This document shows, one piece after another, positions 30,813 through 36,610 of a stretch of DNA of 37,553 nucleotides (position 1 is its first letter; each line of letters starts with the position of its first letter). The stretch covers positions 1 to 37,553 of the IMG/VR virus record IMGVR_UViG_3300005577_000380; one strand, written 5' to 3'. This DNA comes from a virus. The notes under the pieces are model-generated. The model saw only the letters and a program-made list of their open reading frames with translations, made no database searches and was not told where the DNA came from. Position numbers and translations under genes: made by a program.

Positions 30813-30950
30813 CTAGCCGGCCAGCGCCCGTTGCAGTCCCGCCACCTCATCGGCTGTCATGATTCCGACGTAACTGCTCGACAGCATCCAGTCTGCCCAG
30901 CGTGAGAGCTGGCTAGAGGTAGCTCGGGGGTTGAGGTAGGGCGAGGTCAT
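30813..30950 (-). CDS. 45-residue hypothetical protein
   Basis: ATG 30950, one base after the HxlR-type gene stop, to TAG 30813. GGAAAGG lies about ten bases upstream. The product is SPYLNPRATSSQLSRWADWM followed by LSSSYVGIMTADEVAGLQRA and a stop. Close spacing and a ribosome binding site support translation with the regulator gene. Too short for standard cutoffs. Function unknown. Confidence 0.55.
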   Translation of the reverse strand: MTSPYLNPRATSSQLSRWADWMLSSSYVGIMTADEVAGLQRALAG

Positions 30951-30951
30951 A

Positions 30952-31263
30952 TCAGTCTACCTTTCCGATAGGGTTACCCGGATGCGCGCGCGGGAGAGGG
31001 GCTTGATTCGACCACCCCATGACCGCCACCGCTTCGTCCGTAACGCTGTAGGTTACGCATAGGGGCCCTACACCAGAGCTATCTATCCTGCTCACAAGAC
31101 CGGCATCAGCCAGCTCAACGAGAGTAGCTGACAACATACGTTTAGAGCACCCTAGCACCAGTCTATTCAGCTCATTGAAGCGACGGGGGCCAATTTCCAA
31201 AACGCCCAGGATGGCTAGCGCCCATCGCTGCCCAAGCAACACGTGCAGTTCCTTATTCGTCAT
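30952..31263 (-). CDS. HxlR-type winged-helix transcription regulator
   Basis: 103 residues, ATG 31263. The HxlR layout is clear. GQRWALAILGVLEIGPRRFN is the first helix pair, NRLVLGCSKRMLSATLVEL contains the recognition helix, LADAGLVSRID leads into the wing, and LCVTYSVTDEAVAVM closes it. These proteins bind palindromic sites as dimers. Inverted repeats lie just upstream of the gene (31290-31303 and 31306-31420), so autoregulation is likely. HxlR regulators are bacterial in origin and unusual in a small podovirus; it may have been acquired from the host. The C-terminus is Pro-rich (APLPRAHPGNPIG). Confidence 0.82.
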   Translation of the reverse strand: MTNKELHVLLGQRWALAILGVLEIGPRRFNELNRLVLGCSKRMLSATLVELADAGLVSRIDSSGVGPLCVTYSVTDEAVAVMGWSNQAPLPRAHPGNPIGKVD

Positions 31264-31289
31264 TAGTAATTCTTAGCATACTAGTGGCA

Positions 31290-31303
31290 CACGGTAAACC
31301 GTG
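31290..31303. repeat. 14-bp perfect inverted repeat upstream of the HxlR-type gene
   Basis: CACGGT-AA-ACCGTG is a perfect inverted repeat with a two-base centre. It lies 26 bases upstream of the HxlR-type start. On the minus strand TATGCT, the best -10-like hexamer before that gene, follows 12 bases further on. The position suits an operator for autoregulation. Confidence 0.6.
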
Positions 31304-31305
31304 CA

Positions 31306-31420
31306 GGTGGTATCGGCCGACTGGAGTATCGGTGGTATCCGTATCTGGTATCCACCCTAAAGGGTGGAATACCAGTACTCCAGTATCCGGTACTACCCAA
31401 TACCAGTACGGTACCAGCCA
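31306..31420. repeat. Repeat-rich non-coding region: nested inverted repeats and GGTATC-type motifs
   Basis: No gene lies here. An inner stem, CTGGTATCCACCC (31345-31357), pairs with GGGTGGAATACCAG (31362-31375) around TAAA, with one bulged A. An outer stem pairs ACTGGAGTA (31320-31328) with TACTCCAGT (31376-31384). Direct repeats: GGTGGTATC at 31306 and 31331; AATACCAGTAC at 31368 and 31399; further GGTACCAG at 31410. The arrangement lies right behind the RepA-like helicase gene and upstream of the HxlR-type gene. It could be a replication origin with iteron-like sites, an operator array, or both. Confidence 0.7.
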
Positions 31421-32608
31421 TCAGAATAACTCCCCCGGGCCGAGCTCTTTAACGAGAGCGGAAACATCTAGCCTATAATCATATTTACCTACACGGACCA
31501 GCTCCCCAGCTGTCAGCATAACGTTTACTGTGGCTAGAACTGAGTTTCTGCTCTTCTTGGAAAGAAGCACGATGGCGTTGCCGCTCTTGGGTTCTGGTTG
31601 CTTGGCAAACACGTCGATGATTGCCTTGCGGATGCCGTCATACGCGGATGGCTTGCTTTCGCCATCTAGCGAGCCGTCTACGGGCTTCGGCTTAGCTTTG
31701 ACGGCGACTCCTGCCCGAGGGTCGTCGTCGACGGCTACGTCGAAAATGGAGATGTTAGCGGCGGCATTGGTCGTGCCTCGGTTGCGGGACTTTAGGTGGT
31801 GCAGAACCTTTTGTTCGCCCTGCCCACCTGTAAGAGCAAAAACTGAGGCGCAGGCATCGAACAGAGCCCCGCTGCCGCGGATATCCATGATTGGGTCGGC
31901 CTGTCGGTCGTTCTGTTTCTTCTTGGCGTGGTGAATGACCACGAAGCAGCACCCGGTCTTCTCGCTGACCCTTGTCAGCTTATCGAGCACGAGGCGCGCT
32001 TCCGAATCGTTCTCGTCAACCGTGGGCGAGCAGGCTCGGAAGCTATCGATTATCGCCATAGTGTAGCCAGCGCTGGCTTTTAGCAGGAAGGCCTCAGCAT
32101 CCTGAGCGTCGGCGTAGAATTGGGGCATAGAGACTAGCGTCAGGTTGTCACCTAGGTCAGCGGGCTTGAGACTCATGCCTGCTGACAAGCGCTGATAGCG
32201 CGCTCTGGTTAACCTAGCCCCCTGCTCGTAATCGACGTGCAGGACCTTCCCCTGCTTTACTAGCGGGTATTCGTCCCATACATTACCGCCAGATGCCACG
32301 CTTAGCGCCATCGACTGGGTAAGCATCGTCTTCCCTCCGAACCCATAGCCTGCAATCATGGTCGGAGCTCCGGGACAAATGTCCAAGGCCTCTGTCAGGT
32401 AATTGATTGGCTCGAGCTCACCAAAGATCTCCGGGACGCCCATTGCCGGCCAACGAGCTTTCAGCTCAATTGCCTGCTGCATCTCCCGGGTTTCCCTGTT
32501 TACCTGTCGGATGCGCTCAGCTTCCTCGATAGGTATTACAACGCGCTGGGGAGGTTTTCTTGTTTGCGCATCGATGTCGTAACTGTCGGGATCCCAATCC
32601 TCCGACAT
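31421..32608 (-). CDS. RepA-like hexameric helicase/AAA ATPase
   Basis: 395 residues from ATG 32608 (TGATG overlap). The RecA-like core is clear: Walker A GYGFGGKT (residues 87-94), then VLHVDYEQG (122-130) with a motif-1a acidic residue. Walker B AIIDSF has D188, followed by VVIHHAKKK (223-231) with the sensor His. This is the RSF1010 RepA/AAA_25-type helicase family found in many phages and plasmids. It would unwind DNA at the origin. N-terminal 60 residues are acidic; the C-terminal part (about 310-395) reads as a winged helix (KSRNSVLATVNVMLTAGELV). The small RHH gene directly upstream and the repeats downstream complete a compact replication module. Confidence 0.85.
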   Translation of the reverse strand: MSEDWDPDSYDIDAQTRKPPQRVVIPIEEAERIRQVNRETREMQQAIELKARWPAMGVPEIFGELEPINYLTEALDICPGAPTMIAGYGFGGKTMLTQSMALSVASGGNVWDEYPLVKQGKVLHVDYEQGARLTRARYQRLSAGMSLKPADLGDNLTLVSMPQFYADAQDAEAFLLKASAGYTMAIIDSFRACSPTVDENDSEARLVLDKLTRVSEKTGCCFVVIHHAKKKQNDRQADPIMDIRGSGALFDACASVFALTGGQGEQKVLHHLKSRNRGTTNAAANISIFDVAVDDDPRAGVAVKAKPKPVDGSLDGESKPSAYDGIRKAIIDVFAKQPEPKSGNAIVLLSKKSRNSVLATVNVMLTAGELVRVGKYDYRLDVSALVKELGPGELF

Positions 32609-32775
32609 CACGCCGCAACCTGGCTCTTCTGCTGCCGGCGTACGCGCTTCAGCTTTTCAAGCACAGCCTGACGCAGCGCGTCTACTATGGTCGTATTAAG
32701 GCGAGCGGCTAGCTCCTTAATATGTTCTAAGTCTTCAGGTTTCGGACGAATGTTTAACTGGAGTTGCGGGCGCAT
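32608..32775 (-). CDS. 55-residue RHH (CopG-like) protein upstream of the helicase
   Basis: ATG 32775 to TGA 32608, TGATG-coupled to the helicase. Strand PQLQLNIRPKP is followed by helix EDLEHIKELAARLNTTIVDA and helix LRQAVLEKLKRVRR, the ribbon-helix-helix pattern. Small RHH proteins control replication gene expression in plasmids (CopG type); the same role is inferred here. Too short for standard cutoffs. A TTGACA at 32811-32816 (minus strand) lies upstream of its start. Confidence 0.75.
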   Translation of the reverse strand: MRPQLQLNIRPKPEDLEHIKELAARLNTTIVDALRQAVLEKLKRVRRQQKSQVAA

Positions 32776-33056
32776 TTCGGGAGCATAGGCTTACTGCATA
32801 TGCGCGCAGGTGTCAACATTTCTGCCTCGATTAGTCGCATGTTAGCCCACACGCGCGGCATCCACATTGCTACCACCAGGCGCATGGACAAACGCTACGC
32901 CCCCGTTCTCGTCATCGCCGGCTTCTGGGGTCTCGCTCAGGTGGCCAGATTCTCGCTCGTACTGCGCAAGCTAGGCACACGTGGGCCGCTCGTCGAGCCA
33001 CTGGCGAGGCGCTTACTGTGGACTGTCTCCCGCTCCACAGGGGAGGATAGCCACGG
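32776..33056. other. Gap between the RHH-helicase operon and the SLOG gene
   Basis: A 281-base gap, one of the longest without a convincing leftward gene. It holds the candidate promoter at 32788-32816. A plus-strand frame runs through it to 33060, from ATG 32800 or 32884. Its product would be basic with a hydrophobic stretch (YAPVLVIAGFWGLAQVARF). It has no good ribosome binding site and is antisense to the surrounding operon, so I do not call it a gene. Confidence 0.5.
32788..32816 (-). promoter_or_regulatory. Weak promoter candidate for the RHH-helicase operon
   Basis: A perfect -35 TTGACA (32811-32816, minus strand) has TAAGCC (32788-32793) at a 17-base spacing, a poor -10. A better -10-like TATGCT lies too far downstream. 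The site may need an activator, or it is chance. It is the only TTGACA upstream of the operon in the gap 32776-33056. Confidence 0.3.
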
Positions 33057-33425
33057 CTAGCGAGCCTGATTCTTAGGTACGATGCGCACCGGGATCCCGT
33101 GAGCCACTGCGCGTCTGATCATGTCCAGCGTGCCTGCGCTGCATCCGTCCCAGAATGCTAAGCAAAGGTCAGCCCCGAGCTCCGCCATCCGTAGGTTTCT
33201 AGCCGGTCCTGCGCTCGGGCCTCGAGACCAGTCAGCCGGGTGGCGCTCCTCGATGCAGTGCCCCATTGGGCTATTAGCGAAGCGACTCGCGTAGTAGTCG
33301 GCTCCAGTCGGGCATGCGCCATGGACAATCATCAGCGGCCCCTTTGCGCTTACGAGCTGGTTAAGTCGGACTGAGATGATATTCGGGTCAGCCCAATCTC
33401 TGCAGCCGCAAACGATGACCCTCAC
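33057..33425 (-). CDS. SLOG-superfamily protein of the YAcAr/YspA type (DUF2493)
   Basis: 122 residues from GTG 33425 (GTGA overlap). The fold signatures are visible in order: RVIVCGCRDW at the N-terminus, then IVHGACPTGADYYASRFA. EERHPADWSRGPSAGPARN and LCLAFWDGCSAGTLDMIRRA follow, then GIPVRIV. This is the full-length DUF2493/YAcAr pattern. SLOG proteins bind nucleotides or nucleotide-derived ligands; in phages their role is not settled. It lies in the early block with a zinc-ribbon protein, so a nucleotide-sensing or counter-defence role is possible but inferred. Confidence 0.9.
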   Translation of the reverse strand: MRVIVCGCRDWADPNIISVRLNQLVSAKGPLMIVHGACPTGADYYASRFANSPMGHCIEERHPADWSRGPSAGPARNLRMAELGADLCLAFWDGCSAGTLDMIRRAVAHGIPVRIVPKNQAR

Positions 33426-33976
33426 AAACAGACTCGCTCATGCCGGCGATCGCGATAGATGAACATCTCCACCCTGAACGCCGGTTCCTCCTCATAGCTC
33501 TCCCCACACGCACACTTCCCAACCCGCGGGCGCCTATCCGTTATTCCGAAGCACTCCTCGCAATGCGCCTCCTTAGTTAGCTCCGCCCTCCTGTTCCGCT
33601 CGCGAGCATTCAGGCACAGCCGGCACTTCGCGCTTCGAACGACTCTGCCGCGTCCCTTCTGCTTCAACCTAAACTCACCAATCGGCTTGGTCCGCTTGCA
33701 TTGGATGCAGCATCGTTCCGTGATGCCGCGCTCCGTTTCCAGTCGCTTTTCTCGGGCTTCTGCCTGGACGCAGCCGCACGACGGGATGACTCCAGCGCGA
33801 TCGCTACGAAGCCGGTCCCACGACACAATGCAGTCCGCGCCACAGTCGCAGTGGCAATGCCATCGCGACTGGTTTCCGGCGAACGTGGCGCGACTTGTCA
33901 CGAGGAGTCGGCCGTGACGCTCACCAGTTCGATCTATGGCTTTACGGTGGGGAAGAGGCGATAGGAGAAAACTCAT
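33422..33976 (-). CDS. Multi-zinc-ribbon protein
   Basis: 184 residues, ATG 33976, ATGA overlap. Three Cys clusters are visible. First is a phage DNA-binding ribbon (GERHGRLLVTSRATFAGNQS, then WHCHCDCG and the closing PSCGC). Second is CCIQCKRTKPIGEF with KCRLCLNARE. Third is HCEECFG with KCACGESYEEE. The first block resembles the N-terminal domain of phage proteins with AP2/HNH fusions, but no HNH catalytic motif follows. It is probably a nucleic-acid-binding early protein. Confidence 0.75.
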   Translation of the reverse strand: MSFLLSPLPHRKAIDRTGERHGRLLVTSRATFAGNQSRWHCHCDCGADCIVSWDRLRSDRAGVIPSCGCVQAEAREKRLETERGITERCCIQCKRTKPIGEFRLKQKGRGRVVRSAKCRLCLNARERNRRAELTKEAHCEECFGITDRRPRVGKCACGESYEEEPAFRVEMFIYRDRRHERVCL

Positions 33977-34305
33977 TTTGATAGAACGCTTTCGGTTATA
34001 CGCATGGCCATGGTCCGTAGCTCCTGTTGAACCCCTTCAGATCGGTAAACGCGCCCCGCTTCGGTAACGTCTGCTTGCAACAAACACAGCGCGTAGGTAG
34101 AAGTCGCGACGTGGCTCAGCGCGCGTAGATACGTTTCGGTGAGGTCCTCCAAAAAGAGAGCCTTCCGTTGCGGATCGTCAGGTAAGCCGAGCGCATCGGT
34201 AAGAGTCGCGAGGTCGGTTGCTGCCCAGCGCTCCACAGCGTGAGCTACTGCTTTCCCGGTACGCATCACCAGGTCAGCAGCGCGTTCCTTTGCTGAGTCT
34301 TCCAT
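33973..34305 (-). CDS. Hypothetical helical protein
   Basis: 110 residues, ATG 34305 (TGATG). Helices throughout (KERAADLVMRTGKAVAHAVE, then LFLEDLTETYLRALSHVATS). No motif recognised. It lies in the early leftward block, between small genes that are all translationally coupled. Function unknown. Confidence 0.68.
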   Translation of the reverse strand: MEDSAKERAADLVMRTGKAVAHAVERWAATDLATLTDALGLPDDPQRKALFLEDLTETYLRALSHVATSTYALCLLQADVTEAGRVYRSEGVQQELRTMAMRITESVLSK

Positions 34306-34553
34306 CACAGCCCTACCTCCGTCCACTCAGGCTCATCATCGACCTTCACCATCCTCCGCGCAGCCCTCCCCGTCATGTCCACCACCTCTCCAGCCCACGG
34401 CTCCGCAGTCGACACTACTCGAACCGGATACTCAACACCCGGGTCGAATCCGATCACGCGGCAGTAGCTGCCATCCGAGCACCGGTAGAGCCCCGGCGGC
34501 AGGCTCGAGCGGGCTGCGTCGATATCGCGGAGCTTTGGTTTGCGGCGGGTCAT
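34305..34553 (-). CDS. Hypothetical small basic protein
   Basis: 82 residues from ATG 34553 (ATGA overlap); an in-frame upstream extension lies in the previous gene. Basic head (TRRKPKLRDIDAARSSL), then a beta domain (GLYRCSDGSYCRVIGFDPG, then YPVRVVSTAEPWAGEVVDM). The last strand set looks like a small SH3-like barrel. Function unknown. Confidence 0.68.
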   Translation of the reverse strand: MTRRKPKLRDIDAARSSLPPGLYRCSDGSYCRVIGFDPGVEYPVRVVSTAEPWAGEVVDMTGRAARRMVKVDDEPEWTEVGL

Positions 34554-34762
34554 AGGCGCTCCCAGTTCTTCGCGATCCACTCCTCGTGAAACCCTGGTGG
34601 CTCGCCATGCATTCGCAGGCTGGCCTCGCACCCGGCACACTTAGTCATTTTAGACACGCGCGACCTGTAGATATTGCGCTTGAAATGCAGGATACACCAT
34701 CGCCGCTGAAGGACCCACACGCACAGCACGATTGCGATCGCGTTCAGGATTACGTTGCTCAT
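34550..34762 (-). CDS. Small membrane protein with Cys motif
   Basis: 70 residues, ATG 34762, ATGA overlap on both sides. One membrane segment at the N-terminus (SNVILNAIAIVLCVWVLQ) is followed by a basic region (QRRWCILHFKRNIYRSRVSK) and a CxxC pair (KCAGCEASL). It would sit in the inner membrane with the C-terminal part in the cytoplasm. A host-interfering role is possible for an early membrane protein, but nothing shows it. Confidence 0.68.
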   Translation of the reverse strand: MSNVILNAIAIVLCVWVLQRRWCILHFKRNIYRSRVSKMTKCAGCEASLRMHGEPPGFHEEWIAKNWERL

Positions 34763-35232
34763 CTATCCACCTTTACAGCCTCTTTCGCCTTCGCCTGCAG
34801 CCGCTTATGTTCTCTCAGCAAGATACGCTCGACCACGACGGCAGCGTTAGCCGCGTCGCCGCAAAACCACGGGGTTATGCCCCAGTCGCTTGCAGCCGCT
34901 ATCAATGTACCTAGTACCGACAACGGATTGATTCGACTGCGCGACAGGCCAAGTAGCACATCATCCGCGGTGCACTCAATGACCAGGTGGCGCACGGGGA
35001 ATTCGCGCATGCGCTCTAGTTGCGCGATAAAGCGTTCCCTGTCTACGCCGGCACATGATTGGAGCTCGCCGTTACGCTTCCGTTCGATCGCTACATGCGC
35101 ACTCGCTCCGCGGAGGGAGTAGTCGCCGACATGCAGCAGCACCTTTTCGGTCAGCACGGCGGGCGTAAAGCGAAGCGGGATCTGCTCGCGTTGATCGACG
35201 AGAATGCAGGGCAGATCGACAGGGGCCTTCAT
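34759..35232 (-). CDS. ERCC4-type nuclease
   Basis: 157 residues, ATG 35232, ATGA overlap. The XPF/MUS81-type nuclease core is visible: D13 and R15-E16 in ILVDQREQIPLRF, G36-D37 in HVGDYSLRG, and E50-R51-K52 in VAIERKRNGEL. A helix follows (RFIAQLERMREFPVRHLVIE). The canonical ERKx3D motif has Glu in place of the final Asp. Enzymes of this type cut branched DNA. With the annealing protein and helicase, it suggests recombination-dependent processing of replication forks or concatemers. Confidence 0.85.
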   Translation of the reverse strand: MKAPVDLPCILVDQREQIPLRFTPAVLTEKVLLHVGDYSLRGASAHVAIERKRNGELQSCAGVDRERFIAQLERMREFPVRHLVIECTADDVLLGLSRSRINPLSVLGTLIAAASDWGITPWFCGDAANAAVVVERILLREHKRLQAKAKEAVKVDR

Positions 35233-35660
35233 TTGATCTGCGCCAGCGCGTCGCTGAAAGCCTCGCCAAAGTCTCCACCGAAGCCGTAAACCTTTTGGCC
35301 TAGCGCCTTGTTGTACAGGACGACGCGGGTCTCTCGACCGCGACCATCCGGCGAACGCAGACCGAAACGAGCCTCATAGCTCGAGCCCATCACATGCCAG
35401 CCCTTCGCCAGCAAGGCATCCAGCTCGCAGACTTCGGGCTCAGGCTTTCGCATGAAGACATCAGGCACGGGACCTGATCCGCCCATCATCTCCCACGCTG
35501 TCTGCCTAGGGATTAGGTCGCCTTCGATCAGCTCGCTGAGGTAATCAGCCTTCTCTAGCGGGCTCATGGCGGCGAATCGGCTAGCATCGTCGCGGTCGGC
35601 TTCGGGATCCATCGTGGCGTCGTCGTAACGGGGTTCGCTGAGCGGGTTGAACTGGGTCAC
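35229..35660 (-). CDS. Hypothetical protein
   Basis: 143 residues from GTG 35660 (GTGA overlap). The acidic first half (EADRDDASRFAAMSPLEKAD, then YLSELIEGDLIPRQTAWEMM) precedes a beta/alpha second half (GWHVMGSSYEARFGLRSPDG, then ETRVVLYNKALGQKVYGFGG). No motif recognised. Second gene of the leftward arm. Confidence 0.68.
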   Translation of the reverse strand: MTQFNPLSEPRYDDATMDPEADRDDASRFAAMSPLEKADYLSELIEGDLIPRQTAWEMMGGSGPVPDVFMRKPEPEVCELDALLAKGWHVMGSSYEARFGLRSPDGRGRETRVVLYNKALGQKVYGFGGDFGEAFSDALAQIK

Positions 35661-35935
35661 AGTTGGCCTCCCTTCCTAGCGCTCCAGATGCCGTCGCAGC
35701 AGACAATCAGCCCGTCGTTGCGCATCTGACCTAGCTCCTTGTGTAGATCAACCTCACCGCGATCGAACAGCTTCTGCGGTGTCAATCCGACGAGAGCTTT
35801 CGTGGTCAGCGAGGGTCGGCGGGGAGAATCGCCACGAGGCGGCTTCGGCTCATCCTTCTTGCGCTTCACCCTGACAGCGCTCCCCCAGTTGACCCTGCTC
35901 AGCACCCACTTGCGATAGTTTTCGGTTTGGCTCAT
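35657..35935 (-). CDS. Hypothetical protein, first gene of the leftward arm
   Basis: 92 residues, ATG 35935. An upstream TTG in frame lies in the promoter region and is rejected. Basic, Pro-rich middle (VKRKKDEPKPPRGDSPRRPS) and a C-terminal part like a winged helix (LFDRGEVDLHKELGQMRNDG, then LIVCCDGIWSARK). It could be an early DNA-binding protein. The candidate promoter at 35949-35977 would place the transcript start only about six bases before the ATG, leaving almost no leader. Confidence 0.68.
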   Translation of the reverse strand: MSQTENYRKWVLSRVNWGSAVRVKRKKDEPKPPRGDSPRRPSLTTKALVGLTPQKLFDRGEVDLHKELGQMRNDGLIVCCDGIWSARKGGQL

Positions 35936-35948
35936 GGCGATGCGATCC

Positions 35949-35977
35949 AAGGTAGCGCCACGCGCAGAGCAAGTCAA
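35949..35977 (-). promoter_or_regulatory. Candidate promoter of the leftward arm
   Basis: On the minus strand TTGACT (35972-35977) and TACCTT (35949-35954) are 17 bases apart. The first matches the -35 consensus at five of six positions, the second is weak (three of six). The site lies in the divergent gap between the two arms and directs transcription toward the gene at 35935. Confidence 0.6.
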
Positions 35978-35984
35978 TCCACTT

Positions 35985-36000
35985 GCATGCTTTTGTATGC
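35985..36000. promoter_or_regulatory. Imperfect palindrome in the divergent gap, operator candidate
   Basis: GCATGC (35985-35990) and GTATGC (35995-36000) flank a TTTT centre; five of six pairs match. The gap 35936-36019 separates the two arms and holds the promoter of the leftward arm. The RHH protein encoded next (36020) is a natural candidate for binding here. I find no convincing rightward -35/-10 pair. Confidence 0.45.
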
Positions 36001-36019
36001 CGTGCCATGGTGCCCTCCG

Positions 36020-36214
36020 ATGAAGACACAGGAAATGTGGAAGCTACAGGTACGGATCACCCCCACCCTTCGCGACCGTCTGCTGGCCCTCTCCGCTTCC
36101 GAGGCTCGCTCGTTGAAGACGATCGCGACCCGGGCGCTCGAGCGGGAGCTGGCGATCGCGGATGTTTCGAGCCAGAAAAGGCCGAAGCGCGAAAAAAAGT
36201 CACGAGGGGCTTGA
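36020..36214 (+). CDS. RHH (Arc/CopG-type) regulator, first gene of the rightward arm
   Basis: 64 residues. ATG 36020 is the likely start, although it lacks a ribosome binding site; a GTG at 36002 is the alternative. Strand MWKLQVRITP and helices TLRDRLLALSASEARS and LKTIATRALERELA form the typical ribbon-helix-helix. A basic tail (SQKRPKREKKSRGA) probably adds unspecific DNA binding. Its divergent position suggests that it controls one or both arms, like Arc-type repressors of other phages. No ORF precedes it on this strand for at least 1000 bases. Confidence 0.78.
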   Translation: MKTQEMWKLQVRITPTLRDRLLALSASEARSLKTIATRALERELAIADVSSQKRPKREKKSRGA

Positions 36215-36239
36215 CTGTGTATCCACGTGGGTACATATT
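36211..36239 (+). promoter_or_regulatory. Candidate promoter with CACGTG palindrome
   Basis: TTGACT (36211-36216) and CATATT (36234-36239) are 17 bases apart. The spacer is largely filled by GTATCCACGTGGGTAC (36219-36234), a 16-bp palindrome with one mismatched pair, centred on CACGTG. It starts inside the stop codon region of the RHH gene and lies just before the Cys-rich gene at 36249. A repressor bound here would block the promoter. Confidence 0.55.
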
Positions 36240-36248
36240 GGTTTGACG

Positions 36249-36527
36249 ATGTTAACCCCAGTCGAAAACAAGCCACTCTGCGACCGATGCTGTAACGATG
36301 ACCGGGACGGCGCGCTCAGGGCTCGCGGCGACATGCTGCTGTGCGTCGGGTGCTGGGAGGGCTGGCTGAGCGAATGTAACTGCTGCGGTCGCGAAGTTCC
36401 GGAGCTGACGCTGGTCGACTCCAGGCTGCTCGAGGGTGAGCGATACTGTCCGTGGTGTGCCGAGCTAGAGCAGAACGATTGCTCCTGTGAAGATGATTCA
36501 ACTGTTAGGGAAGGATTCGAGGAATGA
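36249..36527 (+). CDS. Cys-rich zinc-ribbon-type protein
   Basis: 92 residues from ATG 36249. Several CxxC pairs are visible: CDRCC near residue 11, CVGC and CNCCG in the middle (LLCVGCWEGWLSECNCCG), CPWC (YCPWCAEL) and DCSC near the end. These form probably two zinc knuckles. Acidic C-terminus (CEDDSTVREGFEE). The start is not supported by a strong ribosome binding site. It is the first gene behind the candidate palindromic promoter. Function unknown; zinc-binding early proteins often bind nucleic acids or host proteins. Confidence 0.68.
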   Translation: MLTPVENKPLCDRCCNDDRDGALRARGDMLLCVGCWEGWLSECNCCGREVPELTLVDSRLLEGERYCPWCAELEQNDCSCEDDSTVREGFEE

Positions 36528-36610
36528 CAAAGCAAACGAAAGCGCAACTGGCGATGGCTCGATACCTGGCCGCTGAGGCGTTGGCAAGGCTGCAAGGGGT
36601 TTGCAAATGA
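36524..36610 (+). CDS. 28-residue mini-gene
   Basis: ATG 36524 to TGA 36608-36610, overlapping ATGA on both sides with its neighbours, with AAGG nine bases upstream. The peptide (TKQTKAQLAMARYLAAEALA, then RLQGVCK) is an amphipathic basic helix. Tight coupling on both sides supports translation. Found only by direct reading; could also be a leader that couples the two neighbouring genes. Confidence 0.5.
   Translation: MTKQTKAQLAMARYLAAEALARLQGVCK

Noticed and set aside
32764-33060. Plus-strand frame of about 98 codons in the gap between leftward genes
   Set aside because: No ribosome binding site at any of its ATG codons, antisense to the operon, and biased basic composition typical of shadow frames in GC-rich DNA. 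Kept only as a note in the gap entry.
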